From contig JANQHI010000037.1 of assembly GCA_028282705.1 (NCBI GenBank), positions 1-64,000 on the forward strand: a DNA stretch of 64,000 nucleotides, given 5' to 3'. The translations under genes were made by a program, and so were the position numbers. The stretch is from Prolixibacteraceae bacterium (lineage in GTDB: Bacteria; Bacteroidota; Bacteroidia; Bacteroidales; Prolixibacteraceae). The notes below the pieces were generated by a model that was not told the DNA's origin, ran no database searches, and saw only the letters and a list, made by a program, of their open reading frames with translations. This document shows, piece by piece, positions 26,794-36,206 of the stretch (positions are counted from its first letter, which is position 1; the number at the start of each line of letters is the position of its first letter).

Positions 26794-28902
26794 TTATGGA
26801 TTCATTCCTAAATGATAGAAAGTGAAAGCCCATAAATCAGTATACTCTTCAATAATTTTTTCAGTTGGTTTTCCACCACCATGCCCTGCTTTTGTTTCAA
26901 TCCTGACAAGCACAGGCAGTTTGCCACCATTTAGTTCCTGGAGCCTGGCCATGTATTTGAAAGTGTGGGCAGGAACTACCCTGTCATCATGGTCAGCAGT
27001 GGTGGCCAGCACAGCAGGGTATTGGCCTCCTTCAATAATGTTGTGGTAGGGTGAATATTGATAAAGGTATTCAAACATTTCTTTGCTGTCTTCACTAGTC
27101 CCATAGTCACCAGCCCAGGCCCAACCTATAGTAAATTTGTGGTATCTGAGCATATCCATAACTCCCACAGCAGGGATGGCAACTTTGAATAAATCAGGCC
27201 TTTGGTTGATAACAGCCCCAACCAGCAACCCACCATTTGACCCACCCATTATGGCAAGTTTTGAAGGTGAAGTATACTTTTCAGCAACTAGGTATTCAGC
27301 AGCAACTATAAAATCATCAAATACATTTTGCTTTTGCAGCTTTGTGCCACTTTTGTGCCATTTTTCCCCATATTCTCCACCACCTCTGATGTTGGCAAGG
27401 GCAAAAATACCACCTGTTTCAACAAAATTCAGGCGTGTAATTGAAAAAGATGGAGTTAGGCTGACATTAAATCCTCCATAAGCATACAATAAAACCGGGT
27501 TTTTACCATCCATTTTTATCCCCTTTTTATGGAATAGGAACATGGGCACTTTAGTGCCATCCTTGCTTTCATAGAAAACCTGGTTTACCTCAAATTCATC
27601 AGGGTTGAATTTTATCTCAGGGCGGAAATGCAGGTTGGTTTCTTTGGTTTCAAAATTGTACCTGTAGATTTCCCCTGGGGTGTTAAATGAAGTATAGCTG
27701 TAAAATGCTTCCATTTCCTTCTTTTTCCCATAAAAAGAGCCAACACTGCCTATGCCAGGAAGGTCAATTTCATAATCAAAGCTGCCATCAACATTATATA
27801 TCTCCACAATGCTGTGGGCATCTTTCATGTATTCAGTTACAATTTTACCACCTGCCAGGTTAGCATAGCTTAAAACATTTTCTTTTTCAGGGATCAATAC
27901 TTCCCAGTTGCTTTCTTCTGGTTTGTCAATGTTTATCTTTAACAACCTGTATTTGGGTGCCTGGTAATTTGTGTGTACAAATAGGTTTCCATCAATGTTA
28001 TCAACAATTGAAAATTCATATTCAAAACTTTCCATGAGTGGAATAAAACCTGATCCTTTTTTTGACAAATCTTTTATTGAAACAGCATTTCCATTAGATG
28101 CTTCCATTTTAGCCAATATCATAAAACGTTTGTCATCAGTCATGCCCATCCCAAACAATCGTTTTGGGTTTTCAGGTTCTTCATAAAGCAGTTTGTCATC
28201 TTCCTGGGGAGTTCCCAGTTTGTGGTACATTACTTTCTGGTTTTCATTTGATTTTTGCAGTTCATCACCTTCATCAGGAGCATCATAAGCACTGTAAATG
28301 AATCCATTGTCATACCATGAAACACCTGAGAATTTTACCCATTTAATATGGTCTTCAAGCATTTCTCCTGTTTCAATATCTTTTACAAACACTTCATTCC
28401 AGTCAGAACCTGAACGGGCAATCTGATATACCAGGTATTTCCCATCTGGTGATATTTCAATACCTGACAAGGCTACTGTGCCATCTTCTGAGAGGGTATT
28501 GGGATCTAGTAAAATTTTGGGTTCAGCATCCAGGGTTTCAGCAGTAAAAAGTACATCCTGGTTTTGAAGCCCATCATTTTTGAAGAAGAAGTATTTGCCA
28601 GCCTCTTTAAATGGGGTGGATGTTTTTGGGTAGTTCCACAGTTCAGTCAACCTGGTATTGATTTTGTCGCGGTTTGGGAGCTTGTTTAAATAACCAAATG
28701 TAACCTCATTCTGGGCTTTTACCCATTCAGCAGTTTCTTCTGAGTTATCATCTTCAAGCCAACGATATGGGTCTTCTACTTCTGTTTCAAAATAAGTGTC
28801 TTGAACATTCTCTTTTCTTGATTCTGGATATTCCATTTTTGTCTGGGTTGTGCATGTAGTGAATAATATTGCAGCGAACAAATAAACAAGTAGTTTTTTC
28901 AT
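26794..28902 (-). CDS. prolyl oligopeptidase (S9A), lipoprotein
   Basis: This 702-residue serine peptidase cleaves after proline in short peptides. The leader gives lipid Cys17 (AAILFTTCT), so it is exported, and then follow the seven-bladed propeller (about 40-440) and the alpha/beta-hydrolase domain. The catalytic triad is Ser555 in GGSNGG, Asp640 in ADHDDRVVP and His674 in KAGHGGGKP. Flanking family motifs AYGGFNVSLTPSF and NIRGGGEYGEKWHKSGT are intact. Length is typical of prolyl endopeptidase. Confidence 0.93.
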   Translation of the reverse strand: MKKLLVYLFAAILFTTCTTQTKMEYPESRKENVQDTYFETEVEDPYRWLEDDNSEETAEWVKAQNEVTFGYLNKLPNRDKINTRLTELWNYPKTSTPFKEAGKYFFFKNDGLQNQDVLFTAETLDAEPKILLDPNTLSEDGTVALSGIEISPDGKYLVYQIARSGSDWNEVFVKDIETGEMLEDHIKWVKFSGVSWYDNGFIYSAYDAPDEGDELQKSNENQKVMYHKLGTPQEDDKLLYEEPENPKRLFGMGMTDDKRFMILAKMEASNGNAVSIKDLSKKGSGFIPLMESFEYEFSIVDNIDGNLFVHTNYQAPKYRLLKINIDKPEESNWEVLIPEKENVLSYANLAGGKIVTEYMKDAHSIVEIYNVDGSFDYEIDLPGIGSVGSFYGKKKEMEAFYSYTSFNTPGEIYRYNFETKETNLHFRPEIKFNPDEFEVNQVFYESKDGTKVPMFLFHKKGIKMDGKNPVLLYAYGGFNVSLTPSFSITRLNFVETGGIFALANIRGGGEYGEKWHKSGTKLQKQNVFDDFIVAAEYLVAEKYTSPSKLAIMGGSNGGLLVGAVINQRPDLFKVAIPAVGVMDMLRYHKFTIGWAWAGDYGTSEDSKEMFEYLYQYSPYHNIIEGGQYPAVLATTADHDDRVVPAHTFKYMARLQELNGGKLPVLVRIETKAGHGGGKPTEKIIEEYTDLWAFTFYHLGMNP

Positions 28903-28987
28903 AAGTGGTAAATTTTATTAAGTAAGCAGATAAGATACAGTTTTTTAAATTCATAAATCATGATGAATTTTAGCTAATTGATTTGTA

Positions 28988-29470
28988 TCACATTAACCTA
29001 TTTTCATTACGGATTTTTTTGTCTTTTCTTGTCCCAACCATATTTCCTGACAGTATCCCAATAATAAACCCAACTACAAAAGTGATGAAATCACTTGAAG
29101 GATAAAACTTATAAACCAAAAACCCCAGTATTAACCCCAGGACTGTACCTACAGAAGAATATAAGTAAGTGTAGTAATATGGTGGGTAGAAATCATGCTC
29201 CTTTCTCATATGGGTTGATAACATGCTGATAAGCCCGTCATATTCCCTCCTGGATTTTCCGGGAACCTGGATGGCTTCATCAATTTTTTCAACAACTGCT
29301 TCAATGTCAATTTTATAGGAAGCACACCTTGGGCATTTGGTTGAGAATTCCCCTGTCCGCGTAACATTACGCAAAAATTCTTCAATCCTGAAAAACCTCA
29401 AATCACGTTCTTTGGTATCTGAGAGCTTTTCTTTTACCTTTGATTTTAATCCATTAGCCCAATCTCCCAT
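28988..29470 (-). CDS. zinc-finger plus two-TM membrane protein
   Basis: This 160-residue protein has no recognised family. The N-terminal half contains CPRC (Cys46, Cys49) and, 37 residues later, H-x4-H (His87, His92 in THMRKEH), which together look like a C2H2-type zinc site. Two hydrophobic helices follow (about 99-121 and 126-147: SVGTVLGLILGFLVYKF, FITFVVGFIIGILSGNM) with a basic C-terminal tail. It lies directly downstream of the pnp terminator and upstream of the S9 peptidase. It is probably a small inner-membrane protein with a cytoplasmic metal-binding head. Confidence 0.55.
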   Translation of the reverse strand: MGDWANGLKSKVKEKLSDTKERDLRFFRIEEFLRNVTRTGEFSTKCPRCASYKIDIEAVVEKIDEAIQVPGKSRREYDGLISMLSTHMRKEHDFYPPYYYTYLYSSVGTVLGLILGFLVYKFYPSSDFITFVVGFIIGILSGNMVGTRKDKKIRNENRLM

Positions 29471-29533
29471 AATTGGTAGAATTTTGTTTTGTGATTATCA
29501 AACGAACTTAATACCTGAAAGGTTTAAATAAAA

Positions 29534-29559
29534 AAACCGTTCAAAATTTTGAACGGTTT
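29534..29559 (-). terminator. rho-independent terminator of pnp
   Basis: AAACCGTTCAAAA (29534-29546) and TTTTGAACGGTTT (29547-29559) are a perfect 13-bp inverted repeat 10 bases after the pnp stop, followed by Ts on the minus strand. Confidence 0.85.
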
Positions 29560-29569
29560 GTATGTTTTT

Positions 29570-31798
29570 TTACCTGTTATCTCTTCTAGGAGGCCTTCTT
29601 CTGTCATCATTCCTCCTGTAGCCCCTATTATCATTATTCCTTTTTGGCGGGCGTTCTACATATCCTTCAGGTTTTGGAAGAAGTACTTTCCTTGAAAGTT
29701 TTAATTTTCCTGTCCTGTCTTCAACTCCAATTAACTTAACTTCAACTTCATCACCTTCTTTGAATATGCCTTCAGCAGAGTCTACCCTTTCCCATGCAAT
29801 TTCTGAGATATGCAATAACCCTTCTTTGCCAGGAAGTATTTCAATAAATGCTCCAAATGAAACAATTGATTTTACTTTTCCTTTATATACTTCTCCAACT
29901 TCAGGAACTGCAATAATTCCCCTGATAATTGCTTTTGCAGCTTCAATGGCATTTGCATCAGGTGCAGATATTTCTACAAGGCCAACATTTTCTACTTCTT
30001 CAATAACAATTACAGTACCTGTATCTTCCTGCATTTGCTGGATAACTTTTCCTCCAGGTCCAATAATTGCCCCAATTGAATCTTTTGGGACTTCAATGGT
30101 TTCAATCCTTGGCACATTGGGTTTGAAGTCTTCTCTTGGTTCAGGGATGGTTTCTAGCATTTTACTTAAAATGTGGAGGCGCCCCTCTTTTGCTTGTTGT
30201 AAGGCTTGTGAAAGTACTTCATAGGATAACCCATCCACTTTTATATCCATCTGGGTAGCTGTGATTCCATCAGCAGTACCAGTTACTTTAAAGTCCATAT
30301 CTCCAAGGTGGTCTTCATCTCCAAGTATATCAGAAAGGACAGCAAACTTATCTGAGTCCTTATCAGTGATCAATCCCATAGCAATTCCTGATACAGGCTT
30401 TTTAATTTTTGCACCTGAATCCATAAGCCCCATAGATCCTGCACAAACAGTAGCCATTGATGAAGAACCATTTGATTCAAGGATGTCAGATACAATCCTG
30501 ACAATGTATGGGAAATCTTCAGGGATCATCCTTTTTAACGCCCTGTGAGCAAGGTTCCCATGGCCAATTTCTCGCCTGCTGGTTCCCCTTGGTGTTTTTG
30601 CATCACCCACACAAAATGGTGGGAAGTTATAATGAAGGAGGAATTTTTCAGTTCCCTGGAATGTTACATTGTCAATCTTTTTTTCATCCATTTTTGTGCC
30701 CAGGGTTACAGTAGTTAATGACTGTGTTTCTCCCCTGGTAAAAATTGCAGAACCATGAGCTCCAGGAAGGTAATCAACTTCTCCCCATATATTGCGGATT
30801 TCATCTGTTGCCCTACCATCAAGGCGGATTCCTTCATCAAGGATCATGCGCCTCATGGCTTCTCCTTCTACCTCATGATAATATCTCCTGATCAGGTTTT
30901 CGTTAAGGACCAGGTCAATTTCTTCATTTTCAGCATTTGCTTCAATGTATGCTTCAACATACTCATCAACAATGGTTTTAAACCCTTCTAAACGTTCTTG
31001 CTTATTGGAAACCAGTTTCCTGGCATGGTCATAACATTTCTGATAAAGGTCTTCTTTTACCTTGGCTTTTAGCTCTTCATCATTATTTTCATGTGAGTAA
31101 TCACGTTTGCTGATAGCAAGCTCGGCTATTAACTCCTCCTGAGCCTTGCAATGGATCTTAATTTCTTCGTGTGCAATTTTTATGGCTTCAAGCATTACCT
31201 CTTCAGAAACTTCTTCCATCTCTCCCTCGACCATCATAATGTTATCAGAAGATGCACCAACAATGATATCCAAATCTGCATCTTGTAATTGGGTATACCC
31301 AGGATTGACAATAAATTCTCCATTGATGCGTGCTACCCTTACTTCAGAAATTGGGCACTCAAAAGGGATATCAGAAACAGAAATTGCAGCAGAAGCAGCT
31401 AAGCCAGCCAAAGCATCAGGCATTGATTCTTTATCTGCTGAAATCAATGAGATCATTACTGCAGTTTCTGCATGGTAGTCTTCAGGGAAAAGAGGCCTAA
31501 GTGCCCTGTCAACTAAACGGGCAACAAGGATTTCCTCATCAGAAGGACGTCCTTCCCTCTTTAAGAAACCTCCAGGGAACCTTCCTGCAGCTGAAAACTT
31601 TTCGCGGTAATCAACTGAAAGAGGCATAAAATCTACATCTTCTCTAGCTTCTTTAGCAGAAACTACAGTGGCTAATAACATGGTGTCACCCATTCGAACA
31701 ACAACTGAACCATCTGCCTGTTTTGCAAGTTTACCTGTTTCAATGGTAATTGTACGGCCATCTTGTAGCTCAATTGTTTTAATAATTTCGTTTACCAT
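29570..31798 (-). CDS. pnp: polynucleotide phosphorylase
   Basis: This 742-residue 3'-5' exoribonuclease is an RNA-degradosome component. It has two RNase PH domains (about 1-230 and 320-560) with the metal/catalytic residues Asp494 and Asp500 in [16 protein letters not shown], a KH domain with IIGPGGK at 578-584, and an S1 domain at about 635-703 ([20 protein letters not shown]). The tail is Arg/Asn/Asp-rich ([18 protein letters not shown]), an RNA-binding-like extension frequent in Bacteroidota. It lies downstream of rpsO, the conserved rpsO-pnp arrangement, but with a strong terminator between. Confidence 0.97.
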   Translation of the reverse strand: MVNEIIKTIELQDGRTITIETGKLAKQADGSVVVRMGDTMLLATVVSAKEAREDVDFMPLSVDYREKFSAAGRFPGGFLKREGRPSDEEILVARLVDRALRPLFPEDYHAETAVMISLISADKESMPDALAGLAASAAISVSDIPFECPISEVRVARINGEFIVNPGYTQLQDADLDIIVGASSDNIMMVEGEMEEVSEEVMLEAIKIAHEEIKIHCKAQEELIAELAISKRDYSHENNDEELKAKVKEDLYQKCYDHARKLVSNKQERLEGFKTIVDEYVEAYIEANAENEEIDLVLNENLIRRYYHEVEGEAMRRMILDEGIRLDGRATDEIRNIWGEVDYLPGAHGSAIFTRGETQSLTTVTLGTKMDEKKIDNVTFQGTEKFLLHYNFPPFCVGDAKTPRGTSRREIGHGNLAHRALKRMIPEDFPYIVRIVSDILESNGSSSMATVCAGSMGLMDSGAKIKKPVSGIAMGLITDKDSDKFAVLSDILGDEDHLGDMDFKVTGTADGITATQMDIKVDGLSYEVLSQALQQAKEGRLHILSKMLETIPEPREDFKPNVPRIETIEVPKDSIGAIIGPGGKVIQQMQEDTGTVIVIEEVENVGLVEISAPDANAIEAAKAIIRGIIAVPEVGEVYKGKVKSIVSFGAFIEILPGKEGLLHISEIAWERVDSAEGIFKEGDEVEVKLIGVEDRTGKLKLSRKVLLPKPEGYVERPPKRNNDNRGYRRNDDRRRPPRRDNR

Positions 31799-31869
31799 AA
31801 TGTTTTAAAATTGAATTTTGTATTTAATAAAAATGGGTGGTGAGGAATTTGGTGTAATTTACGAAAAAG

Positions 31870-31896
31870 AAAAGGCAATATCAAGCATTGCCTTTT
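31870..31896 (-). terminator. terminator between rpsO and pnp
   Basis: AAAAGGCAAT (31870-31879) and ATTGCCTTTT (31887-31896) form a perfect 10-bp stem 12 bases after the rpsO stop, with CTTTTTC following on the minus strand. pnp may depend on read-through or a promoter after it. Confidence 0.85.
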
Positions 31897-31908
31897 CCTA
31901 AAATATTT

Positions 31909-32178
31909 TTACTTACGTAATCCGAGTTCTTTAATAATTGCACGGTAACGTTCAATGTCTTTTCTTTTGAGATAGTCAAGTAAGCTGCGACGCTTCCCGA
32001 CCAGTTTAATTAAAGCACGACGTGTACTGTGGTCTTTTGTATTGGTTTTTAAATGTTCTGTGAGGTGGTTAATCCTATAAGTGAATAATCCAATTTGCCC
32101 TTCTGCAGAACCAGTGTCTTGTCCATCCTTGCCATGTTTGGCAAAAATCTCTTTTTTCTTTTCTCCTGTTAAATACAT
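31909..32178 (-). CDS. rpsO: 30S ribosomal protein S15
   Basis: The 89-residue protein shows the S15 signature: FAKHGKDGQDTGSAEGQIGLFTYRI, then HLKTNTKDHSTRRALIKLVGKRRSLLDYLK and a C-terminal YRAIIKELGLRK. It binds 16S rRNA and bridges the subunits. Length and start agree with the family. Confidence 0.98.
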   Translation of the reverse strand: MYLTGEKKKEIFAKHGKDGQDTGSAEGQIGLFTYRINHLTEHLKTNTKDHSTRRALIKLVGKRRSLLDYLKRKDIERYRAIIKELGLRK

Positions 32179-32863
32179 ATTTTAATTAACTTGGTTATAC
32201 AATATTTAAGTTGCAGCATTGCTTTCAATAACCACCACTTAAAATTAATTTCTCCAAAATCTGCGCAAAAATAGGTAAATTCCTTTGATTAACAAATGTA
32301 TTCTGTTTTAATTGTTGCTTAAAAGGTTGGAGGATAGAAAGATTAAGCCATTTCATTCAATTTATTAGCCCGTTCATAATTTTTCTAACTAACATAATTT
32401 ATTTTAATATGTAGGTTAGAGTAGTGCATAAGAAAAATCGATTGCTTGGTTAAATACATTAGATTTTGGGTGCTTACAGTTGTGTTTGTTTCAACTTTGG
32501 TTTGTTCTCAGTATTTGTTTGGAAGGCTTATGATATAGGATATTTTGGACAAAGTAGTTATTATCTTTCACAAAATCAAATAGTTGTATAAATCTTGATT
32601 TAGCTCAAATTATTTGGAAACATTTTAAATTGACACGCTTAAAGGTTTGAAATAAGCTATCTTAACTGAAAATTATATATTTGGTGGTTGGTCAATTGGA
32701 AATAGAAACTGCGGCGTATCAACACAGGAGTTTTTTTGAGACATGGTTACTCAAAAAATCGTTATGTTAATCCACTTATTTTTTGAAATTATGAGCCTGA
32801 TAACTTGGGCTTAGTATGATATTGATCTAAAGTATAAGATAGGTCAAGTTTTTTCAATCTTAA
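32179..32863. other. 685-base gene-free region
   Basis: AT-rich DNA upstream of rpsO. No frame longer than about 60 codons, no RNA gene and no repeat was recognised. A broken reading near 32440-32520 gives a leader-like KYIRFWVLTVVFVSTLVCSQ followed quickly by stops, possibly the trace of a lost exported protein, but nothing beyond that supports it. Confidence 0.35.
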
Positions 32864-32891
32864 AAAAGGGTGCTGATTAAGGCACCCTTTT
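32864..32891 (-). terminator. rho-independent terminator of tldE-like gene
   Basis: AAAAGGGTGC (32864-32873) and GCACCCTTTT (32882-32891) form a perfect 10-bp stem with a T tail on the minus strand, 37 bases past the stop of the gene ending at 32928. Confidence 0.85.
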
Positions 32892-32927
32892 GTTTTTATC
32901 TGTGGTAGTTATTGAAAAAGCAACTAC

Positions 32928-34244
32928 TTATACTCCACTAAAGGAAACATTGTTGAAGAGTAATGAAGGTGTTAGCCAGGAAGAGTTTTTATGCACATCT
33001 GAGCCAACACCAGAAAGGTTCATCCATAATTCTTTCATGTTGCCCGTGATATTCATTTCAGATACAGGCTTGACGAATTCCCCTTTTTCAATTAAGAACC
33101 CTTCAACACCAAAAGAAAAATCGCCTGTTGACCCATTGCAGTTACCTCCATTGAAGCCAGTTACAAAAATCCCTTTATCAATGGATTTTATCAATTCTTT
33201 TAAATCTTTGCTACCCGGTTTGAATACCAGGTTAGATGTGCTTCCAGATGTTGGTTCCATTTCCAGCTTTTTGCCATAATAAGTATCAATAAAATAGGTT
33301 TTCAATACCCCATTTTCAACAACAGGACGTTTTTTAGATGCTATCCCTTCTTCATCAAAGAGCCTTGAGCCATATCCGGATATAATGAATGGGTCATCTG
33401 TTATGGTTAATTTATCAGAAGCTATTTTTTCATCCAGTTTGTCAATAAGGAATGAATTTTTTTGTTGTATTGCTGAACCATTCAATGCAGTAATTATAGG
33501 TCCTAAAAGCCTCCCAACTGACCTGTTTTCTAATAACATTGGCATATTGCCTGATTCAACTTTTTCTTGCCCCAGTTTTTTTATGGCACGCTTTAATGCA
33601 GTAGTGCCAATTTCTTTGGTTTTTAATTTATCAAAGAACAATGCACTTTCACTCCAGCCGGCACTTGGCCTGGCATCGCCTCCTTTGACTGATACTGAAG
33701 CATATATCCCGAAATAACTGTTTGCAGTATCTCCCTCAAAGCCATTGCTGGTTACCATCACAGTTCCATCCATGCCATCATAATAGCTTGCAGAAACAGA
33801 AATAATCCTTTCATCTTTCCCTAAAGCTTCTTTTTCAACAGCAAAAGCAAGGTCAATTTTCTTCTGTGGTTCTATGTTTTCAATTGAATCGTCCATTGTT
33901 TTCAGGTCATCACCTTTGCCTTTGAAATATAATGAGGGGTCGGGTAGGGTCCTGAATTCATCTTCTGAAAGGAACTTTGTCCCTTCAATTGCTTCAGATA
34001 TAAATCGTTCCAGTTCTTTCTGGTTCAAGCGGTTTGTAGAATGGGATGAATATTTTTTATCAACAAACAGGCGGATAGATAAATTGCTTTGGTTAGCTTG
34101 TTCCAGTTTGTCAATTTTTTCTTCCCTGACTTCTATGCTGCTACTCCAACTGTTTGAAATAGAAACACTGGCCTCCTGGGCACCATTGTTAAGCGCATAT
34201 TCCATTGCCCATTTGGCGAGTTTGTATTTTTCTTGTTTTGTCAT
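32928..34244 (-). CDS. TldE/PmbA-family metallopeptidase subunit
   Basis: This 438-residue PmbA/TldE-like subunit contains YKLAKWAMEYALNNGAQEASVSIS at the N-terminus and the family C-terminal half (LLENRSVGRLLGPIITALNGSAIQQKNSFL, SRLFDEEGIASKKRPVVENGVLKTYFIDTYYGKKL, STGDFSFGVEGFLIEKGE). TldE lacks the zinc motif and forms a heterodimer with TldD, as expected from the TldD gene 30 bases upstream. The ATG at 34244 is used instead of an upstream TTG. This subunit has no leader, unlike its TldD partner. Confidence 0.88.
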   Translation of the reverse strand: MTKQEKYKLAKWAMEYALNNGAQEASVSISNSWSSSIEVREEKIDKLEQANQSNLSIRLFVDKKYSSHSTNRLNQKELERFISEAIEGTKFLSEDEFRTLPDPSLYFKGKGDDLKTMDDSIENIEPQKKIDLAFAVEKEALGKDERIISVSASYYDGMDGTVMVTSNGFEGDTANSYFGIYASVSVKGGDARPSAGWSESALFFDKLKTKEIGTTALKRAIKKLGQEKVESGNMPMLLENRSVGRLLGPIITALNGSAIQQKNSFLIDKLDEKIASDKLTITDDPFIISGYGSRLFDEEGIASKKRPVVENGVLKTYFIDTYYGKKLEMEPTSGSTSNLVFKPGSKDLKELIKSIDKGIFVTGFNGGNCNGSTGDFSFGVEGFLIEKGEFVKPVSEMNITGNMKELWMNLSGVGSDVHKNSSWLTPSLLFNNVSFSGV

Positions 34245-34274
34245 GATTTTCTTTTTTGCGTTCAATTATTAAAA

Positions 34275-35801
34275 TCAGGCATTGGTGCCGCCAACAGTTA
34301 ACTTTTTAACCAATACAGTAGGCAAACCACATGTAACAGGGCATGCTTGCCCACTCTTGCCACAAGTCCAGGTCCCATTATCAATTTTGAAATCAGATGC
34401 AGCCATTGAAATATCTGCAAGTGCTTGTGGTCCATTGCCAATTATATTAATGTCTTTAATTGGTTGGGTCAATTTCCCTTTTTCAATCAAGTAGCCCGAT
34501 TTTACAAAGAATGTAAAATCGCCAGCCCCAATTTTAACCTCGCCATTGCTGAAATTATCAACATAAACACCATAATCAACATTCTGTATAATATCATCTT
34601 TTGATGCACTTCCATTTTCCATATAGGTGGCTCTCATCCTTGGAAGTGGGACGTGCCTAAATGACTCCCTGCGCCCATTTCCTGTTGGGTCGACCTGATA
34701 GAAGTTGGCACTTATGCGGTCGTGTATATAACTATTTAATATGCCATCCTTAACTAAGTAGGTTTTTTGTGACTCATTTCCTTCATCATCAATATTTATA
34801 GAACCCCTGTTGTTTGGAAGTGTCCCATCATCAATAACATTTACAAAACTTTCAGCAACTTTTTTCCCCATTTTATCACTGAATATGGAAGTTCCTTTCC
34901 TGTTGAAATCAGCTTCAAAAGTGTGCCCAATTGCTTCATGAAGAAGGATCCCTGACCCTCCTGCCCCCATAACAACAGGCATCTCGCCTGCTTTTGGTTT
35001 TGTTGCTTTGAAAAGGATATTTGTTTTGTCTACTGCCTCTTGTGCAAGAAGGTCAACAATCCCTTCATTTAAAAACTCAAACCCTTTACGGAACGACCTT
35101 GCAGCATATGCATTTTCAATTTGCCCATCTTTTTCCATTATACAAACAACACCAAACCTTACCATTGGCCTGTAATCATAGCTGAGTTTGCCCTCTGAAT
35201 TATAGAAAAGTACTATTGAAGTTTCATCACTCAGAAAAGCATTTACCTTAATTACTTTTTCATCAAGGGCAAAAACTTTATCATTTATTTTCTGAACAAA
35301 TGGGACTTTATCTTTTACAGAAATATCTTCCCACTTTTTGTTTATCTTATAAAAATCAGCAGGAATTTTTTCGGTAAAAGGAGCAGTAGAGTAGGAACTA
35401 TTGCTGTTTGCAATACTGGCTGCCAATTTGGCTGCATTCAACATAGCATTTGGTGTAATTGTTTCAGAATATGCAAAACCCGTTTGGTCGCCTTTCAATA
35501 CCCTAATACCTACCCCAAAATCAATATTGGATGAAGCACGATTTACTTTTCCATCCTGCAATGCTAAACTATTAGTCGTTTTGTGTTCAAAAAAGAGGTC
35601 TGCATAATTGCCTCCTTTTGACATGGCTGCTCCAATAACTTTTTGAAGCATTTCAGTTGATACCTCAAAGTGGTCCAAATATCCTTTCACATCTAAAGAA
35701 ATTTGATTTCCCTGGCACGATTGCATAAATGGAGGAAGCAACACACTTCCTGCAACTGCAGTGCCACTTGTTTTTAAAAAAAGTCGCCTGTTAATATACA
35801 T
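34275..35801 (-). CDS. TldD-family metallopeptidase with twin-arginine leader
   Basis: This 508-residue TldD-type protease subunit has the zinc motif HExxxH at residues 288-293 (GILLHEAIGHTFEADF) and the family tail ...LADISMAASDFKIDNGTWTCGKSGQACPVTCGLP. TldD/TldE dimers unfold and cleave peptides, for example in microcin and RiPP maturation. The N-terminus MYINRRLFLKTSGTAVAGSVLLPP is a good Tat signal (RRLFLK), followed by a cysteine (Cys29) in a weak lipobox. That would put TldD outside the cytoplasm while the adjacent TldE gene has no leader. Confidence 0.88.
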   Translation of the reverse strand: MYINRRLFLKTSGTAVAGSVLLPPFMQSCQGNQISLDVKGYLDHFEVSTEMLQKVIGAAMSKGGNYADLFFEHKTTNSLALQDGKVNRASSNIDFGVGIRVLKGDQTGFAYSETITPNAMLNAAKLAASIANSNSSYSTAPFTEKIPADFYKINKKWEDISVKDKVPFVQKINDKVFALDEKVIKVNAFLSDETSIVLFYNSEGKLSYDYRPMVRFGVVCIMEKDGQIENAYAARSFRKGFEFLNEGIVDLLAQEAVDKTNILFKATKPKAGEMPVVMGAGGSGILLHEAIGHTFEADFNRKGTSIFSDKMGKKVAESFVNVIDDGTLPNNRGSINIDDEGNESQKTYLVKDGILNSYIHDRISANFYQVDPTGNGRRESFRHVPLPRMRATYMENGSASKDDIIQNVDYGVYVDNFSNGEVKIGAGDFTFFVKSGYLIEKGKLTQPIKDINIIGNGPQALADISMAASDFKIDNGTWTCGKSGQACPVTCGLPTVLVKKLTVGGTNA

Positions 35802-36206
35802 TAGTCATAGTGTAAAGTTAGAAAATAGCTTAAATCTTTAGTTTTAAATTATAGAGTATAAATGAGTCTATTCCTTTTTATATGTAAATGCCTTACAAAA
35901 TAATTACAATATACAGATGAAAAATATAATAATCAGTGGCATATGTCATGCTAACATTGTTTACCTTAAGTTAGGAGCTAATTTAATAAATTATGAATGG
36001 ATTCAAGTTTTTTGTATTATTCTTTATGGCATGCTTCAATTAGGGGTGTATTGGGAAAAATCATGAAATTTTCTGAAACAGCATCAAAAATATGGTATTT
36101 GTTAAGAAAAAAATAAAAAATTATGAACATGTACCCTATTTTTTAGGTGTATTGTTGAAATAATTAATATTTTTGAACACAGACAACAAAAACAAAAAAA
36201 TAAGTT
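35802..36206. other. divergent intergenic region upstream of glnN and tldD
   Basis: About 400 bases of AT-rich DNA between divergently transcribed tldD and glnN. Apart from a -7-like element near glnN, no regulatory site was recognised. Confidence 0.4.
36168..36175 (+). promoter_or_regulatory. -7 promoter element of glnN
   Basis: TATTTTTG matches the Bacteroidota -7 consensus TAnnTTTG and lies 31 bases before the glnN ATG. A matching -33 TTTG at the usual spacing was not found, so the call rests on the -7 box alone. Confidence 0.4.

Noticed and set aside
32440-32580. Leader-like broken frame upstream of rpsO
   Set aside because: A signal-peptide-like stretch is followed by several stops and no recognisable domain; not enough to call a pseudogene.
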